A stretch of DNA of 64,000 bases. Origin: Prescottella defluvii (GTDB taxonomy: Bacteria > Actinomycetota > Actinomycetes > Mycobacteriales > Mycobacteriaceae). The stretch spans positions 2,046,001 through 2,110,000 of the forward strand of contig CP121458.1 of NCBI GenBank assembly GCA_029690005.1, written 5' to 3'. Position 1 is the stretch's first letter, and the number at the start of each line of letters is the position of its first letter. Shown here one piece after another: positions 63,420 to 64,000 of the stretch. A model generated the notes under the pieces. It saw nothing but the letters and a program-made list of their open reading frames with translations. It ran no database searches and was not told the DNA's origin. The position numbers and the translations under genes are program-made.

Positions 63420-64000
63420 ATGCCCACCCGTGATTCCGCGCCTGTCGGCGCACCGTGCTGGATCGATCTGCAGACCTCCGACGTCGACCGTGCCGTCGCG
63501 TTCTACGACGGCCTCTTCGGCTGGACCGACGAGTCGACCGGTGAGGAGTACGGCGGCTATGTGATGTTCTTCTCGGGCGGCAAGCCCATCGCCGGCTTGA
63601 TGGCCGGACAGCCGGGCAATCCCTACGTCGACGTGTGGACGACGTACCTGGCCACGGCCGACGCCGATGCCACCGCGAAGGCGGTCGCGGGCGCCGGCGG
63701 CCAGGTGATGATGGAGCCGATGACAGTGCCCGCGCAGGGGCGGATGGCGATGTTCATGGACCCGTCCGGTGGTGTGGTCGGCGCGTGGCAGCCGGCCGAG
63801 CACAAGGGTTTCGGGGTGATTGGCGAGACCGGTGCCCCGGCATGGTTCGAGCTGGTCACCAAGGATTACGAAGCGGCCCTGCCGTTCTACCGGGACGTCT
63901 TCGGCTGGGAGCTCGCGACGATGAGCGACACCGACGAATTCCGTTACTCGACAGGCCGGTTCGACGGCGACGATCTGGCCGGCATCTTCGATGCGAGCAA
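63420..64000 (+). CDS. VOC-family (glyoxalase-like) protein, 3' end outside window
   Basis: ATG 63420 with GAGGAG upstream; the frame stays open to the window end (193 codons). Two tandem VOC domains: the first from about residue 12 (PCWIDLQTSDVDRAVAFYDGLFGW) to MDPSGGVVGAWQP near 120, the second beginning GAPAWFELVTKDYEAALPFYRDVFGWEL. This resembles the CFP32/27-kDa antigen-type glyoxalase-like proteins of actinobacteria. Divergent from the cupredoxin gene with 73 bases between. Substrate unknown. Confidence 0.88.
   Translation, partial: MPTRDSAPVGAPCWIDLQTSDVDRAVAFYDGLFGWTDESTGEEYGGYVMFFSGGKPIAGLMAGQPGNPYVDVWTTYLATADADATAKAVAGAGGQVMMEPMTVPAQGRMAMFMDPSGGVVGAWQPAEHKGFGVIGETGAPAWFELVTKDYEAALPFYRDVFGWELATMSDTDEFRYSTGRFDGDDLAGIFDAS

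Overview
The window is high-GC actinobacterial DNA, most likely from Rhodococcus or a close mycolic-acid-containing relative. Three things point there: the gene order from rpmJ to glmS matches the Mycobacterium tuberculosis ESX-4 neighbourhood as I recall it, the ESX-4 type VII secretion genes are present, and the ribosomal proteins are mycobacterial-like. No tRNA, rRNA, mobile element or CRISPR array was seen.

Layout. (1) 1-12.7 kb: the end of a degenerate adenylation-domain protein, then one very large nonribosomal peptide synthetase (NRPS) read as A-T-C-A-T-C-A-T-C-A-T-TE. (2) 12.7-19.4 kb: a secreted lipase-like hydrolase, a DrrA-type ABC exporter (ATPase plus two permeases), a GntR/FCD regulator, a DUF2236 (MpaB-like) protein and a DUF4442 thioesterase-like protein. 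The exporter may move the NRPS product. (3) 19.4-37.9 kb: the S10, spc and alpha ribosomal operons with secY, adk, map, infA, rpoA and truA; a convergent dtd lies between map and infA. (4) 37.9-41.8 kb: a small membrane protein, a second lipase paralogue, an acyl-CoA dehydrogenase divergent from a TetR regulator, and an FMN-reductase-like flavoprotein. (5) 41.8-54.3 kb: the ESX-4 locus eccE, eccB, mycP, eccD, eccC, an Rv3446c-like protein and two WXG100 genes. (6) 54.4-64 kb: rocD, rplM-rpsI, glmM, a small protein with a YxxxD type VII export motif followed by an acidic Pro/Glu-rich protein, an alpha/beta-hydrolase-like protein without its nucleophilic serine, glmS, a cupredoxin lipoprotein and a partial VOC (glyoxalase-like) protein.

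The sequence carries about 35 single-base indels in 17 genes, including genes that must work (rpoA, rplB, rpsM, rpsI, adk, map). I read these as sequencing or assembly errors and report each affected gene as one feature across its frameshifts. One lesion is different: an in-frame TGA inside eccD.

How the parts work together: the ribosomal genes form tightly overlapping, translationally coupled chains broken by leaders and hairpins. The ESX-4 genes form a membrane translocase (EccB, EccC, EccD, EccE) with a mycosin protease and WXG100 substrates. The pair beyond glmM may be further substrates. GlmM and GlmS both serve UDP-N-acetylglucosamine synthesis for the cell wall.
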